Source: Winogradskyella haliclonae (GTDB lineage Bacteria; Bacteroidota; Bacteroidia; Flavobacteriales; Flavobacteriaceae). From it: a DNA stretch of 64,000 nt. Under the pieces are notes generated by a model, which worked only from the letters and a program-made list of their open reading frames with translations, was not told the DNA's origin and ran no database searches. Numbering within the stretch: the stretch's first letter is position 1; the number at the start of each line of letters is the position of its first letter. Position numbers and translations under genes: made by a program. Location of the stretch: assembly GCF_014635865.1 (NCBI RefSeq), contig NZ_BMDQ01000001.1, positions 372,001 through 436,000 on the forward strand. The letters are read 5' to 3'. Positions 18,359 through 27,066 of the stretch are shown in pieces.

Positions 18359-18769
18359 ATGAAGAAAACTATTTTTGTTTTTGGAATGCTCATTTTAGCA
18401 TTGCTCTTGCTATTTCAACTTAGCAAATATGCTGTAATAAGTGGTGATTTTCAAGTTGAATATATTATGGCTATTATCGCCGTTATCTTTTTACTTATTG
18501 GCCTGTTCATTAATAAAAGAGCACAAAAATCTTCTCCTGCCCCTAAGCAAGAAATAGACTTTAAAAAAATTGAAGAACTAGGACTGAGTAAACGTGAATA
18601 TGAAGTCTTAAAAGAAATTGCGCTTGGTTTATCAAATCAAGAAATCGCAGAAAAGCTTTTTGTTTCGGAAAGTACCATAAAAACGCATGTCTCTAACCTT
18701 CTTGTAAAACTAGATGCAAAACGCCGAACCCAAGCTATTCAAGTTTCAAAAAGTCTAAATATTATATAA
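18359..18769 (+). CDS. Membrane-tethered LuxR-type transcriptional regulator
   Basis: A 136-residue protein with two N-terminal transmembrane helices (about 4-24 and 35-53) and a cytoplasmic LuxR/FixJ HTH (about 75-136): LGLSKREYEVLKEIALGLSN, QEIAEKLFVSESTIKTHVSN and the LLVKLDAKRRTQAI end. There is no receiver or ligand domain, so it is not a classical response regulator; sensing, if any, must involve the membrane part. It starts 9 bases after the dehydrogenase. The next gene encodes a DUF4199 membrane protein, a frequent partner of such regulators in flavobacteria. Confidence 0.88.
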   Translation: MKKTIFVFGMLILALLLLFQLSKYAVISGDFQVEYIMAIIAVIFLLIGLFINKRAQKSSPAPKQEIDFKKIEELGLSKREYEVLKEIALGLSNQEIAEKLFVSESTIKTHVSNLLVKLDAKRRTQAIQVSKSLNII

Positions 18770-18784
18770 TTTACTAGCTTTAAC

Positions 18785-18848
18785 ACTAAAGTATGAGTAA
18801 AATAGTACTTTAGTATGAGCCTCCTAAATCTTCCTATTTCTACTTTTG
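18785..18848 (+). promoter_or_regulatory. Operator-like dyad plus -7 box upstream of the DUF4199 gene
   Basis: ACTAAAGTA (18785-18793) and TACTTTAGT (18806-18814) are perfect inverted arms 12 bases apart, and each is followed by TGAG in the same direction. A perfect -7 box TACTTTTG lies at 18841-18848, but the -33 position (18818-18821) reads AGCC, not TTTG. A weak -33 with a dyad just upstream is the layout of an activated promoter. ACT-N2-AGT elements resemble those bound by LiaR/VraR-type LuxR regulators, making the neighbouring regulator the obvious candidate. Confidence 0.55.
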
Positions 18849-18873
18849 GCTAACTAATCAAAACCTAATAATT

Positions 18874-19380
18874 ATGAAAAAAACAGTAATAAGATATGGG
18901 CTATATGCGCTCATAAGTGGATTTGTTCTATTTGGATTGCCTTTCTTTTTAGGGATGGGCGTTGACTATGACTATGGAGAACTCATTGGATATACGTCAA
19001 TGATAATTTCTTTATTGTTTGTATTCTTTGGCATTAAACATTATCGTGATAAGGTTAATAATGGTAAAATCTCTTTAGGAAAAGCGCTTGCAATAGGTAT
19101 GCTTATAGCTTTATTTTCTGCAATTGGTGTAGCTGTTATGGATTATTTATATACAACACAAATTAATCCTGATTTTGCTTCGGATTATTTAGAGTATAAA
19201 TTAAGTGGTATGGAAGCAGCATTATCACCAGAAGAATTCAAAGTAGAAAGTGCTAAGCTCACCAAACAAATGGAAGACTATGGTAGTCCCAGTTTTATGG
19301 CTTTTATGATGTTAGCTTCTGTTCTTGTATTAGGGTTTATTATATCTTTAATATCTGGCTTAATTTTACAACGTAAATAA
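18874..19380 (+). CDS. DUF4199 family membrane protein
   Basis: 168 residues with four transmembrane helices (about 8-28, 38-53, 70-92, 142-165) and a Glu/Lys-rich stretch between helices 3 and 4 (EAALSPEEFKVESAKLTKQM). It belongs to DUF4199, a Bacteroidota family of unknown function. It has its own promoter region with the dyad described at 18785 and probably starts a unit that includes the DUF1801 and VOC genes. Confidence 0.88.
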   Translation: MKKTVIRYGLYALISGFVLFGLPFFLGMGVDYDYGELIGYTSMIISLLFVFFGIKHYRDKVNNGKISLGKALAIGMLIALFSAIGVAVMDYLYTTQINPDFASDYLEYKLSGMEAALSPEEFKVESAKLTKQMEDYGSPSFMAFMMLASVLVLGFIISLISGLILQRK

Positions 19381-19397
19381 ACTAAATCAATACTATT

Positions 19398-19856
19398 ATG
19401 CAATACAAAGCAGATTCACCAGAAGACTATATAAGTCAATTGCCTGAGGAGCGCAAAGCCCCAATGACAAAACTTCATAAGCTTATAAAAGAACATATGC
19501 CTAAAGGTTTAGAATCGGGAATGGGCTATAATATGCCGGCCTATTTTGTGCCTAAATCAATTTATCCTCCGGGATATCATTGCAAACCTTTTCCGCCTTT
19601 ACCATTTATTAATATAGCGTCACAAAAGAACTTTATTGCATTATACCATTCAGGTTTGTATGCAAAAAAAGAATTATACGATTGGTTTGTTGCAGAATAT
19701 CCAAAACATGCCAAGTACAAATTAGACATGGGTAAGAGTTGTGTCCGCTTTAAAAAAGTTGACGATATTCCTTATGATTTGATTAAAGAACTTTTAGGAA
19801 AAATGACTGTTGAAGAATGGATAACTATTTATGAAACTGCCTTAAAAAATAAATAA
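19398..19856 (+). CDS. DUF1801 family protein
   Basis: A 152-residue soluble protein of the YdhG/DUF1801 fold, seen in YISQLPEERKAPMTKLHKLIKEHM, the GMGYNMPAYF stretch and KSCVRFKKVDDIP. The domain is also the core of bacterial frataxin-like and iron-handling-associated proteins, but the role is unknown. Its stop is followed by the VOC start one base later, so the two are cotranslated. Confidence 0.88.
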   Translation: MQYKADSPEDYISQLPEERKAPMTKLHKLIKEHMPKGLESGMGYNMPAYFVPKSIYPPGYHCKPFPPLPFINIASQKNFIALYHSGLYAKKELYDWFVAEYPKHAKYKLDMGKSCVRFKKVDDIPYDLIKELLGKMTVEEWITIYETALKNK

Positions 19857-19857
19857 T

Positions 19858-20244
19858 ATGAAAAAACGTGTCACAGGGATAGGCGGTCTATTCTTTAAAT
19901 CTAAAGACCCAAAAGCCTCAAAAGATTGGTATAAAAAACATCTCGATTTTAATACCGATGATTACGGTTGTACTTTTTGGTGGAAAGACAAAAACGGTAA
20001 TGATTGCTCAACACAATGGAGTCCTTTTAAGGATGATACCACTTATTTTGAGCCTTCAAAAAAAGACTTTATGTTTAATTACAGAGTCGAGGATTTAGAA
20101 ACTCTTATAAAAACTTTAAGAGAAGAAGGTGTAACAATTGTTGGTGATATACAGACATATGAGTACGGAAAGTTTGCTTGGATACTTGATAATGAAAACA
20201 ATAAGATAGAATTATGGGAGCCTATTGATGCTGCCTTTAAATAA
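19858..20244 (+). CDS. VOC/glyoxalase-bleomycin resistance-like protein
   Basis: 128 residues forming two beta-alpha-beta-beta-beta modules. GGLFFKSKDPKASKDWYKKHL is the first VOC module and the C-terminal NNKIELWEPID contains the metal-binding Glu of the second. It may bind a metal and a small substrate; no specific reaction can be assigned. Not to be read as a bleomycin resistance gene without further evidence. Confidence 0.87.
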   Translation: MKKRVTGIGGLFFKSKDPKASKDWYKKHLDFNTDDYGCTFWWKDKNGNDCSTQWSPFKDDTTYFEPSKKDFMFNYRVEDLETLIKTLREEGVTIVGDIQTYEYGKFAWILDNENNKIELWEPIDAAFK

Positions 20245-20307
20245 TCTCATTGGTTTTTTTAGTAATTTTAAAAGCTAACTAATTTTTAACTTAAAAAACC
20301 GAATACT

Positions 20308-20817
20308 ATGTCTGACGATAATAAAAATTTAAGTGACGACCTTGATGATATGATAGGTGATGCTAAAGAAAGTGCAAAAAGAGCTGGAGAAAAAATAAGT
20401 CAAAAAGCTAGTGAACTAGCCGATGATGCTAAAGAACTTGGTAAGGAAGCTAAAGAAAAAGCGTCAGAATTTGCTAGTGAAGCAAAGGAAAAAGCGTCAG
20501 AATTTGCTGACGAGGCCAAAGAAATATTAAGTGATGGAAAAAATATTGGTATTATTTCTCATGTCTATTGGATTGGTTGGATAATTGCTGTGATTATGAA
20601 TAATAGTAACAAAACAGAATTAGGTTCTTTTTATATAAGACAAAATTTAGGCTTGTTTTTATTAAGCTTTTTTGCTTTGATTCCGTTTTTAGGCTGGGTA
20701 TTAGGAATTGCTATTATTATAGCTTGGATTATGAGTTTAATTAGCTCTTTAAGTGGCGAAAAGAAGCCTACTTTTTTATTAGGAAATCAATTCCAAGAAT
20801 GGTTTAAGGGCTTATAA
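20308..20817 (+). CDS. LEA-like amphipathic repeat protein with DUF4870-type membrane domain
   Basis: 169 residues in two parts. Residues 1-72 are Ala/Lys/Glu/Asp-rich with 11-residue periodicity (units AKEKASEFASE and AKEKASEFADE), forming an amphipathic helix like LEA or apolipoprotein proteins. The DNA of these two units is nearly identical, a recent internal duplication. Residues 75-165 hold hydrophobic helices around HVYWIGWIIAVIM and FIRQNLGLFLL-like membrane sequence (the Y-I-R-Q-N-L pattern of DUF4870/YtjA-type domains). Perhaps a membrane-surface or stress protein; function unknown. Confidence 0.8.
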   Translation: MSDDNKNLSDDLDDMIGDAKESAKRAGEKISQKASELADDAKELGKEAKEKASEFASEAKEKASEFADEAKEILSDGKNIGIISHVYWIGWIIAVIMNNSNKTELGSFYIRQNLGLFLLSFFALIPFLGWVLGIAIIIAWIMSLISSLSGEKKPTFLLGNQFQEWFKGL

Positions 20818-20833
20818 AGTTTAAAACTACAGT

Positions 20834-20868
20834 AAAAAAAGCTCAGAGATTTTGCTCTGGGCTTTTTT
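20834..20868 (+). terminator. Terminator after the LEA-like gene
   Basis: AGCTCAGAG and CTCTGGGCT pair over nine positions (one G-U) with A and T tracts on the two sides. It can also serve the convergent gene on the minus strand. Confidence 0.8.
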
Positions 20869-20914
20869 AATTATTCATCTATTCGACTAAAAGCTACATA
20901 TACAGACTTTTAAT

Positions 20915-22318
20915 TTATTCCTTAACAACTCTTAGTACAAAATAAGATGGTTCTCTTTCTTTTCCTATAGTAAAATAAATATCTTTTCCTTCAGTAGTAA
21001 CAAGTAACTCCATTTGGGTTTTTCCATTATTTACAATATTGATAAATGAATTATTATCGAGTTCGTAAATATCCCAAGTAGATTGATTTATAACAGAAGT
21101 CATCAATGAAAAATAACCTTTATCTACAGTGGTTTCCAACTTACAAGTTCTATTTGAATTAAAAGTAAACTTAGCCTCTTTAAAGCTATCCACCATTAAA
21201 CTAAAAGGGGCTTCTTTTGGAGATTTGTCTACATTAACAACTTGCCAACTGCCTTCTAAAAATTCTTCGTTTATAATTTGGGAACTATTTTCTGAATTTT
21301 GAGAATTATTATCTAAACCATAATCCAAAGGCAAAGTATCACCTATGCGTTGATTGCCCATAGCTCCATTAAAAAACAGTGCTTGAGCTGGAACAAAATT
21401 TCCAAATTCATCAATGTAAAATTTATCTGTTTCTGGTATCAAATCCGATTGTGATTTTCCCTTATGAGTAATGGTTAATTTTCCAGATAATTTTACTTCT
21501 TTAAAATTGGTGCTATCTAAGTCTTTAACAAAAATATGTTCGGTGATTTTAACTCCAAAACCTCGCTTAAAGATTCTATACTTTTCTTTCTTTAAATCAC
21601 CCCGAAAAATTGAACGCATAAAATGTTGTATAGAACCTATATATACTTTTCTTCTTTGTCTAAGAATAGACTCTTTATTCTCAATGTTTTTATCTTTATA
21701 TAATGATGAGCCTGAATAATATGTAGAATATACATTAAAGTCGTTTCTAAAAAGATCTATGTAATTAAAAACAACTTCAAAGTCCACAAGTTCGTATGTG
21801 ATATGATATTTTAAAGCTCTATTTTCAATCTCAAGAGGCGCTTTTGCACTTACGCTAAGCTGTTTCCCTTTTTTATCATATCGCAAAATTAAATCATCTT
21901 CATTAAGAATTTTACAGGTTTTTCCATACTTTGAAGTACCTAAAAATTGGTCTCTAAAAATTCTTAATTTTTGCTTTCGTGTTAAACCATCGTCTGCATT
22001 AATTACGACTTCATCCAGTTGGTTGGAAGCCTCCTTTAATTCGACATTTAAAAATAAGAGGTTTCTATAATCAGAAATAACGACTTTATCATACCCAAGG
22101 TAAGAAATGATTAGTGGAGATTGCACTGCGCCATTATAATCTATAGAAAATTCGCCTTTAGTATTAGTAGTTGTTCCAATGGTTGTATTATTAAAATATA
22201 CCGAAACCATTTCTAGAGGTTCTTTGGTAGTGACATCAATAACTTTTCCCTTTAAAGTTTGGGCATAAGTAACTAGGCAAGAAAAAAGAAGTAAAACAAA
22301 CGTAATTCTACTTATCAT
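20915..22318 (-). CDS. Carboxypeptidase-regulatory-like domain protein
   Basis: 467 residues with a signal peptide (MISRITFVLLLFSCLVTYAQ). The CarboxypepD_reg-like domain (about 21-95) shows LKGKVIDVTTKEPLEMVSVYF and the FSIDYNG strand, typical of outer-membrane TonB-dependent receptors, but no plug or barrel follows. The middle (about 100-340) is a Lys-rich beta region of unknown fold and the last 110 residues contain a lipocalin-like stretch beginning EEFLEGSWQVVNVDKS. Such proteins are found in the periplasm or outer membrane of Bacteroidota. Its start overlaps the end of the acyltransferase gene by 11 bases. Confidence 0.82.
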   Translation of the reverse strand: MISRITFVLLLFSCLVTYAQTLKGKVIDVTTKEPLEMVSVYFNNTTIGTTTNTKGEFSIDYNGAVQSPLIISYLGYDKVVISDYRNLLFLNVELKEASNQLDEVVINADDGLTRKQKLRIFRDQFLGTSKYGKTCKILNEDDLILRYDKKGKQLSVSAKAPLEIENRALKYHITYELVDFEVVFNYIDLFRNDFNVYSTYYSGSSLYKDKNIENKESILRQRRKVYIGSIQHFMRSIFRGDLKKEKYRIFKRGFGVKITEHIFVKDLDSTNFKEVKLSGKLTITHKGKSQSDLIPETDKFYIDEFGNFVPAQALFFNGAMGNQRIGDTLPLDYGLDNNSQNSENSSQIINEEFLEGSWQVVNVDKSPKEAPFSLMVDSFKEAKFTFNSNRTCKLETTVDKGYFSLMTSVINQSTWDIYELDNNSFINIVNNGKTQMELLVTTEGKDIYFTIGKEREPSYFVLRVVKE

Positions 22319-24137
22319 TGTTATCCATAAATTTACGTTCTAACTCTGCTTGGAATTCTTCCATCACAGGTCTAACAGTACTTTCTGGCAAGTCCGCAAT
22401 CTTAATATACATCAACCCATCAACCGCATTATTAAACAAAGGATCTACATTAAAACCTATAAGCTTGCAATTTTGCTTAATGTATTTTTTTAGCAATACA
22501 GGTAGTCTTAATGCACCTGGCTCGACCTCATCAATAATCTTATCAAATTTATTTAAGTCGGCTTCCGTGGCATCAAAAACAAAATCTTTGTCTGCATCTT
22601 TAAGTTTTACTTTAAATTCTTTTTTGGGGTGAACATATTGAGCTACATAAGGATCATAGTAATGCGATTTCATAAACTCAATCATCAAACTCTTAGAGAA
22701 GTTAGAAAACTGATTACTAATACTTACACCTCCAATTAAATATTTGTGTTCAGGATAGCGTAATGTGGTATGCACAATGCCTTTCCAAAGTAAAAACAAA
22801 GGCATTGGTTTTTGCTGATACTCTTTAATGATAAATGCCCTTCCTAATTCTAATGCCTGGCTCATCATTTTATACAACTCTGGCTCAAAACGAAACAGGT
22901 CCTGAAGATAAAATCCATCAATGCCATACGCTTCAAAAATCTTCGAGCCTAAACCCATTCTATATGCTCCAGCAACTTTTTTAGTATTATTATCCCAAAG
23001 AAACATATGGTGATAATAGGTATCAAAATTGTCTAAATCTATAGATTCATTAGTTCCTTCTCCAACTTCTCTAAAGGTAATCTCCCTTAGCCTTCCTAGT
23101 TCTCTTAAAATATTTGGGATATCTACTGCTGAAGCTAAATAAACTTCATAATTTTTACTCGTTAACAGTCTACAGTCTTTGCCCTTTAAAAGCTCAACCT
23201 CATTAATCATAACCTCAGAATCTACAGGTGTTACTATACGCTTAGCAGGTTTTGGAACTTTTAACTGTGACTGAATATTATCTAAAATTTTTGGCTTATC
23301 CTCAAAAGCACGAGATAACATGTATGTTTTTTGACGGATAAAATCAGAAAAATCTTTTAGTGTACTATGCTCTTTTTGAGCTTTTACAGAAATCTGCCTA
23401 CCTATTCTTACTTTAATTACACGACGTTTTTGGGTTAACAATTCAGAAGGCAATTTTGCCGTGCGTAGTGTATCACTGATTTTAGAGAGTCTATAAAATA
23501 ATCTACTGTTTTTAGCATGAAAATAAATAGGTACAACTGGCACTTCTGCTTTTTGTATAAGCTTCATTGCTGCATCTTCCCAAGGTTTATCCACAACAAG
23601 CTTACCATCTTTATATGTTGATACTTCTCCTGCAGGGAAGACACCTAGAGGATGACCATTTCTTAAATGCATTATTGCATTTTTAAAACCTGTAATACTA
23701 CTAGCAGCATCCTTTCTGTCCTCAAACGGATTGACAGGCATGATATAAGGTTTTAATGGCTCAATACGATGCAATAGAAAATTAGCGATGATTTTAAAAT
23801 CGCTTCGCTGTTCTAGCATCAATTTTAATAATAAAATACCATCAATTCCACCAAGTGGATGATTAGAAACTGTAATGTATGGTCCTTCTTTTGGTAAGCG
23901 TTTAAGGTCTTCCTCAGGGATTTCGAACTTAATCTGAAAATCATCCAAAAGGCCATCTAAAAATTCAAGATCTGTTAAATGCTTGTTACGATTATAAATA
24001 CGATTTAATGAAGATATTTTTAAGACTTTCATCAAAATCCAACCCGCAAAGGTTCCTAGGAAGCCATATTTATCTGCATTGATAGCTTTTGCAACTTCTT
24101 TGGCGGACACAAGTCCTGTATTTGATGATTTACTCAT
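22308..24137 (-). CDS. Bifunctional acyltransferase (PlsC domain plus OlsB-like GNAT domain), OlsF type
   Basis: 609 residues. The N-terminal half (about 60-280) is a lysophospholipid acyltransferase domain with the catalytic SNHPLGGIDG (His93, Asp99) and GVFPAGEVSTYKDG (about 165-178) motifs. The C-terminal half (about 325-500) is an N-acyltransferase/hemolysin-like GNAT domain with REVGEGTNESIDLDNFDTYY and GAYRMGLG, the OlsB pattern. Such fusions are the OlsF type that makes ornithine lipids by N- then O-acylation, also found in Flavobacterium. The amino acid acceptor (ornithine or glycine) cannot be told from sequence. Confidence 0.82.
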   Translation of the reverse strand: MSKSSNTGLVSAKEVAKAINADKYGFLGTFAGWILMKVLKISSLNRIYNRNKHLTDLEFLDGLLDDFQIKFEIPEEDLKRLPKEGPYITVSNHPLGGIDGILLLKLMLEQRSDFKIIANFLLHRIEPLKPYIMPVNPFEDRKDAASSITGFKNAIMHLRNGHPLGVFPAGEVSTYKDGKLVVDKPWEDAAMKLIQKAEVPVVPIYFHAKNSRLFYRLSKISDTLRTAKLPSELLTQKRRVIKVRIGRQISVKAQKEHSTLKDFSDFIRQKTYMLSRAFEDKPKILDNIQSQLKVPKPAKRIVTPVDSEVMINEVELLKGKDCRLLTSKNYEVYLASAVDIPNILRELGRLREITFREVGEGTNESIDLDNFDTYYHHMFLWDNNTKKVAGAYRMGLGSKIFEAYGIDGFYLQDLFRFEPELYKMMSQALELGRAFIIKEYQQKPMPLFLLWKGIVHTTLRYPEHKYLIGGVSISNQFSNFSKSLMIEFMKSHYYDPYVAQYVHPKKEFKVKLKDADKDFVFDATEADLNKFDKIIDEVEPGALRLPVLLKKYIKQNCKLIGFNVDPLFNNAVDGLMYIKIADLPESTVRPVMEEFQAELERKFMDNNDK

Positions 24138-24158
24138 ATAAACAAATGTAATAAATGT

Positions 24159-25409
24159 TTAGGTAGTTACTATTTGAACGGTTTCCTGGGTTAATTGTTT
24201 CAGCAACACAGCTTTATCTTCTTCAAGAGAAGATATAGCATCCTCTGTAAAATGCCTAATAGTATATAGACTCACATTTTTATAATATGTTACATTGAAT
24301 TTTGCCTTTAAATGCTGTAATAGCTTTTCGAGATTATCATAGGTATTCTCTAAACATACTGAAAAGCTAATAGCAGAATTCTGAATCACATCTACTTTCA
24401 TTTTATACAAATGCAACAAACTAAAAATTTCACTAATATTTTCTTCTACGATGTATGAAAAGTCTAATGACGATAACGAAATTAAAACTTGATTTTTCTT
24501 AACTATAAAACAGGGGATTTCCGGTTCTAATGTTTTGCCTTTGCTCACACTAGTTCCTGGAGCTTTTGGGTTTAAAAATGATTTGACATACAACGGAATT
24601 TCCTTGCGTTGTAATGGCTGAAGTGTTTTTGGATGAATCACCGATGCACCATAAAAAGCCAACTCAATAGCTTCTCTATAAGATATTTGATTAAGCAGCT
24701 TAGCGTTTTCAAAATAACGTGGGTCCGCATTTAAAACACCAGGCACATCCTTCCATATAGTAACACCTGTTGCATTGAGACAATAGGCAAAAATTGCTGC
24801 CGAATAATCGCTTCCTTCACGGCCCAACGTAGTTGTAAAATTATTAGCATCACTGGCTAAAAAGCCTTGCGTGATATTTAATATACTTCTATCAAAATTT
24901 TCAGATATCTGGTCTTGGGTAGCATCCCAGTCTACATTAGCTCTTCGATAATAGCTATCCGTTTTAATAAATGACCGCACATCTAGCCAATTATTTTTCA
25001 ATCCAATGTCATTAAGATAATAGCTAATTATAGTTGTTGATATCAGCTCTCCAAAACCAATAGTCTGGTCATAAACAAAGTTATAGTCTGGAGATTTGTT
25101 GATTTTAAAGAAACCATCTAATTCGGAAAATAGTGACTTTATTTTATCAAAAACAGGGTGTCTTTCATTATCAAAAAGGTCGAGGAGAATCTGGTTATGA
25201 AACTTTTTCACGTCTTGTAAAGCACTCTGCAATTCGGGTTTGTTTTCAAAATAGTTTTTAACAACTAACTCCATAGCATTAGTCGTTTTCCCCATTGCAG
25301 AAACTATGACAAGTGTATTCTCGTAACCAACTGTTTTTAATACAGTAGCTACATTTTTTACACCTTCTGCATCTTTTACAGATGCACCACCAAACTTGAA
25401 AATTTTCAT
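24159..25409 (-). CDS. lysC: Aspartate kinase
   Basis: Monofunctional aspartate kinase, the first step toward lysine, methionine and threonine. The N-terminal KFGGASVKD (4-12) is the ATP/substrate motif; TTLGREGSDYSAAIFA (about 193-208) is the aspartate/phosphate region. The C-terminal third carries ACT-like regulatory sequence (about 305-400). The length of 416 is slightly short for the family and there is no fused homoserine dehydrogenase. It abuts the GNAT gene by one base and sits 21 bases from the acyltransferase. Confidence 0.93.
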   Translation of the reverse strand: MKIFKFGGASVKDAEGVKNVATVLKTVGYENTLVIVSAMGKTTNAMELVVKNYFENKPELQSALQDVKKFHNQILLDLFDNERHPVFDKIKSLFSELDGFFKINKSPDYNFVYDQTIGFGELISTTIISYYLNDIGLKNNWLDVRSFIKTDSYYRRANVDWDATQDQISENFDRSILNITQGFLASDANNFTTTLGREGSDYSAAIFAYCLNATGVTIWKDVPGVLNADPRYFENAKLLNQISYREAIELAFYGASVIHPKTLQPLQRKEIPLYVKSFLNPKAPGTSVSKGKTLEPEIPCFIVKKNQVLISLSSLDFSYIVEENISEIFSLLHLYKMKVDVIQNSAISFSVCLENTYDNLEKLLQHLKAKFNVTYYKNVSLYTIRHFTEDAISSLEEDKAVLLKQLTQETVQIVTT

Positions 25410-25886
25410 TTATAATTTATTGATATAATTATCAATTGCTTGTTCATCCATTTGCACAATGTCCCAATCTCTCATCACATTTGCACCTTTTTTCTCATAA
25501 AACTTTATAGCTGGCTCATTCCAATCTAATACATCCCAAGAGATGCGTTTTACACCTTTTTGTTTTCCGTATTTGACAACTTCATCAAGCAAAATCGTTC
25601 CTAAGCCTTTTCCACGTAAAGCCTGACTGACAATTAAATCTTCAAGGTGAATCACCTCACCTTTCCACGACGAATACCGTGGATATATCATTGCAATGCC
25701 TTCTACTTTATCGTTAACATCAACGACAAAACAGACAAATTTTGGTTGTTCTCCATAACCGTCTTCTACTAGCTGTTCAACGGTAACCTCAACAGCATCT
25801 GGTTCTTTTTCAAATTCAGCCAATTCCTTAATAAGTTCGTAAACTCTTGGCATATCCTCTTGAGTGGCTAATCTTGGTTGATACAT
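25410..25886 (-). CDS. GNAT family N-acetyltransferase
   Basis: 158 residues with a full GNAT fold: LATQEDMPRVYELIKELAEFE (alpha 1-2), IYPRYSSWKGEVIHLEDLIVS (core strands), acetyl-CoA loop QALRGKGLGTILLDEV (about 89-104) and DWNEPAIKFYEKKGA. This pattern is shared with diamine/spermidine acetyltransferase-like (SSAT) enzymes, so a polyamine or amine substrate is possible but not shown. The stop is directly adjacent to the aspartate kinase start, so the two form one unit. Confidence 0.9.
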   Translation of the reverse strand: MYQPRLATQEDMPRVYELIKELAEFEKEPDAVEVTVEQLVEDGYGEQPKFVCFVVDVNDKVEGIAMIYPRYSSWKGEVIHLEDLIVSQALRGKGLGTILLDEVVKYGKQKGVKRISWDVLDWNEPAIKFYEKKGANVMRDWDIVQMDEQAIDNYINKL

Positions 25887-26014
25887 ATACGTTTTGAATA
25901 GGTTTCCAAATATAACTGAAAGTCTGTAGAATTTTCAATTTATTTACCCTACGAAAACGTTATAGTTAGTTAAAAAATCCGATATTTGCGGCAAATAAAT
26001 CAATTTTCTAGTTC

Positions 26015-27019
26015 ATGTCGCAACGTAACCAGACCTTAGGTGAGTTTATTATTGAGAATCAATCCTCTTTTAAGTACACCTCAGGAGAATTATCCCGTCT
26101 AATTAACTCTATTAGATTAGCCGCAAAAGTTGTAAACCATGAAGTAAATAAAGCTGGGTTAGTAGATATTATTGGTGCTGCCGGTGACACAAACATCCAA
26201 GGTGAAGATCAACAAAAACTTGATGTTTATGCTAACGACACCTTTATAAAAACAATGACCAAGCGTAATATTGTATGTGGCATTGCTAGTGAAGAAGAAG
26301 ACGATTTTGTTGCTATTAATAGTCAAGATGAAAATCACCAGAATAAATACGTTGTTTTAATAGATCCACTTGATGGTTCATCAAATATTGATGTTAATGT
26401 TTCTGTAGGTACCATATTTTCGATTTATAGACGTGTAACTCCGGTTGGGACACCAGTTACTATTGATGACTTTTTACAAAAAGGAAACCAACAAGTTGCT
26501 GCAGGTTATGTGGTTTATGGGACTTCAACGATGCTAGTATATACAACTGGCCATGGTGTTAATGGCTTTACTTTAAATCCTGCTATTGGTACATTTTACC
26601 TATCTCATCCTAATATGCAATTTCCTGAAAACGGCAATATATATTCTGTAAATGAGGGTAATTATATTCATTTCCCAAAGGGCATAAAAGATTACATCAA
26701 ATACTGTCAAATGGAAGAAGGTGACAGACCATATACCTCTAGATATATTGGATCATTGGTTTCTGACTTTCATAGAAATATGATAAAAGGCGGTATCTAT
26801 ATGTATCCAAAAAGCTCTAAAAACGCAAAAGGAAAATTACGTTTGTTATACGAATGTAATCCTATGGCATTTTTAGCAGAACAAGCCAATGGTAAAGCCA
26901 GTGACGGTTTTACAAGAATTATGGATATTGCCCCAACGGAGCTTCATGAACGTGTGCCTTTTATCTGTGGGAGCAAAAACATGGTAGAAAAGGCAGAAGA
27001 ATTTATGCGTAATGCATAA
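26015..27019 (+). CDS. fbp: Class I fructose-1,6-bisphosphatase
   Basis: Gluconeogenic enzyme splitting fructose 1,6-bisphosphate. The Mg2+-binding motif [14 protein letters not shown] (about 113-126) and the EEED acidic cluster (residues near 90-94) are present; the substrate loop has [16 protein letters not shown] and the C-terminal [21 protein letters not shown] stretch is typical. The 334-residue length is standard. A GATATTTG box at 25981-25988, near the TAnnTTTG consensus, lies about 27 bases before the ATG. A monocistronic gene. Confidence 0.97.
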   Translation: MSQRNQTLGEFIIENQSSFKYTSGELSRLINSIRLAAKVVNHEVNKAGLVDIIGAAGDTNIQGEDQQKLDVYANDTFIKTMTKRNIVCGIASEEEDDFVAINSQDENHQNKYVVLIDPLDGSSNIDVNVSVGTIFSIYRRVTPVGTPVTIDDFLQKGNQQVAAGYVVYGTSTMLVYTTGHGVNGFTLNPAIGTFYLSHPNMQFPENGNIYSVNEGNYIHFPKGIKDYIKYCQMEEGDRPYTSRYIGSLVSDFHRNMIKGGIYMYPKSSKNAKGKLRLLYECNPMAFLAEQANGKASDGFTRIMDIAPTELHERVPFICGSKNMVEKAEEFMRNA

Positions 27020-27066
27020 AAAAAAGCGAACATTTCTGTTCGATTTATCTATCTTTTTAGAATCAG

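Noticed and set aside
19858-20244. Bleomycin/antibiotic resistance by the VOC-fold protein.
   Set aside because: VOC proteins have very diverse functions and the sequence shows no resistance-specific motif.
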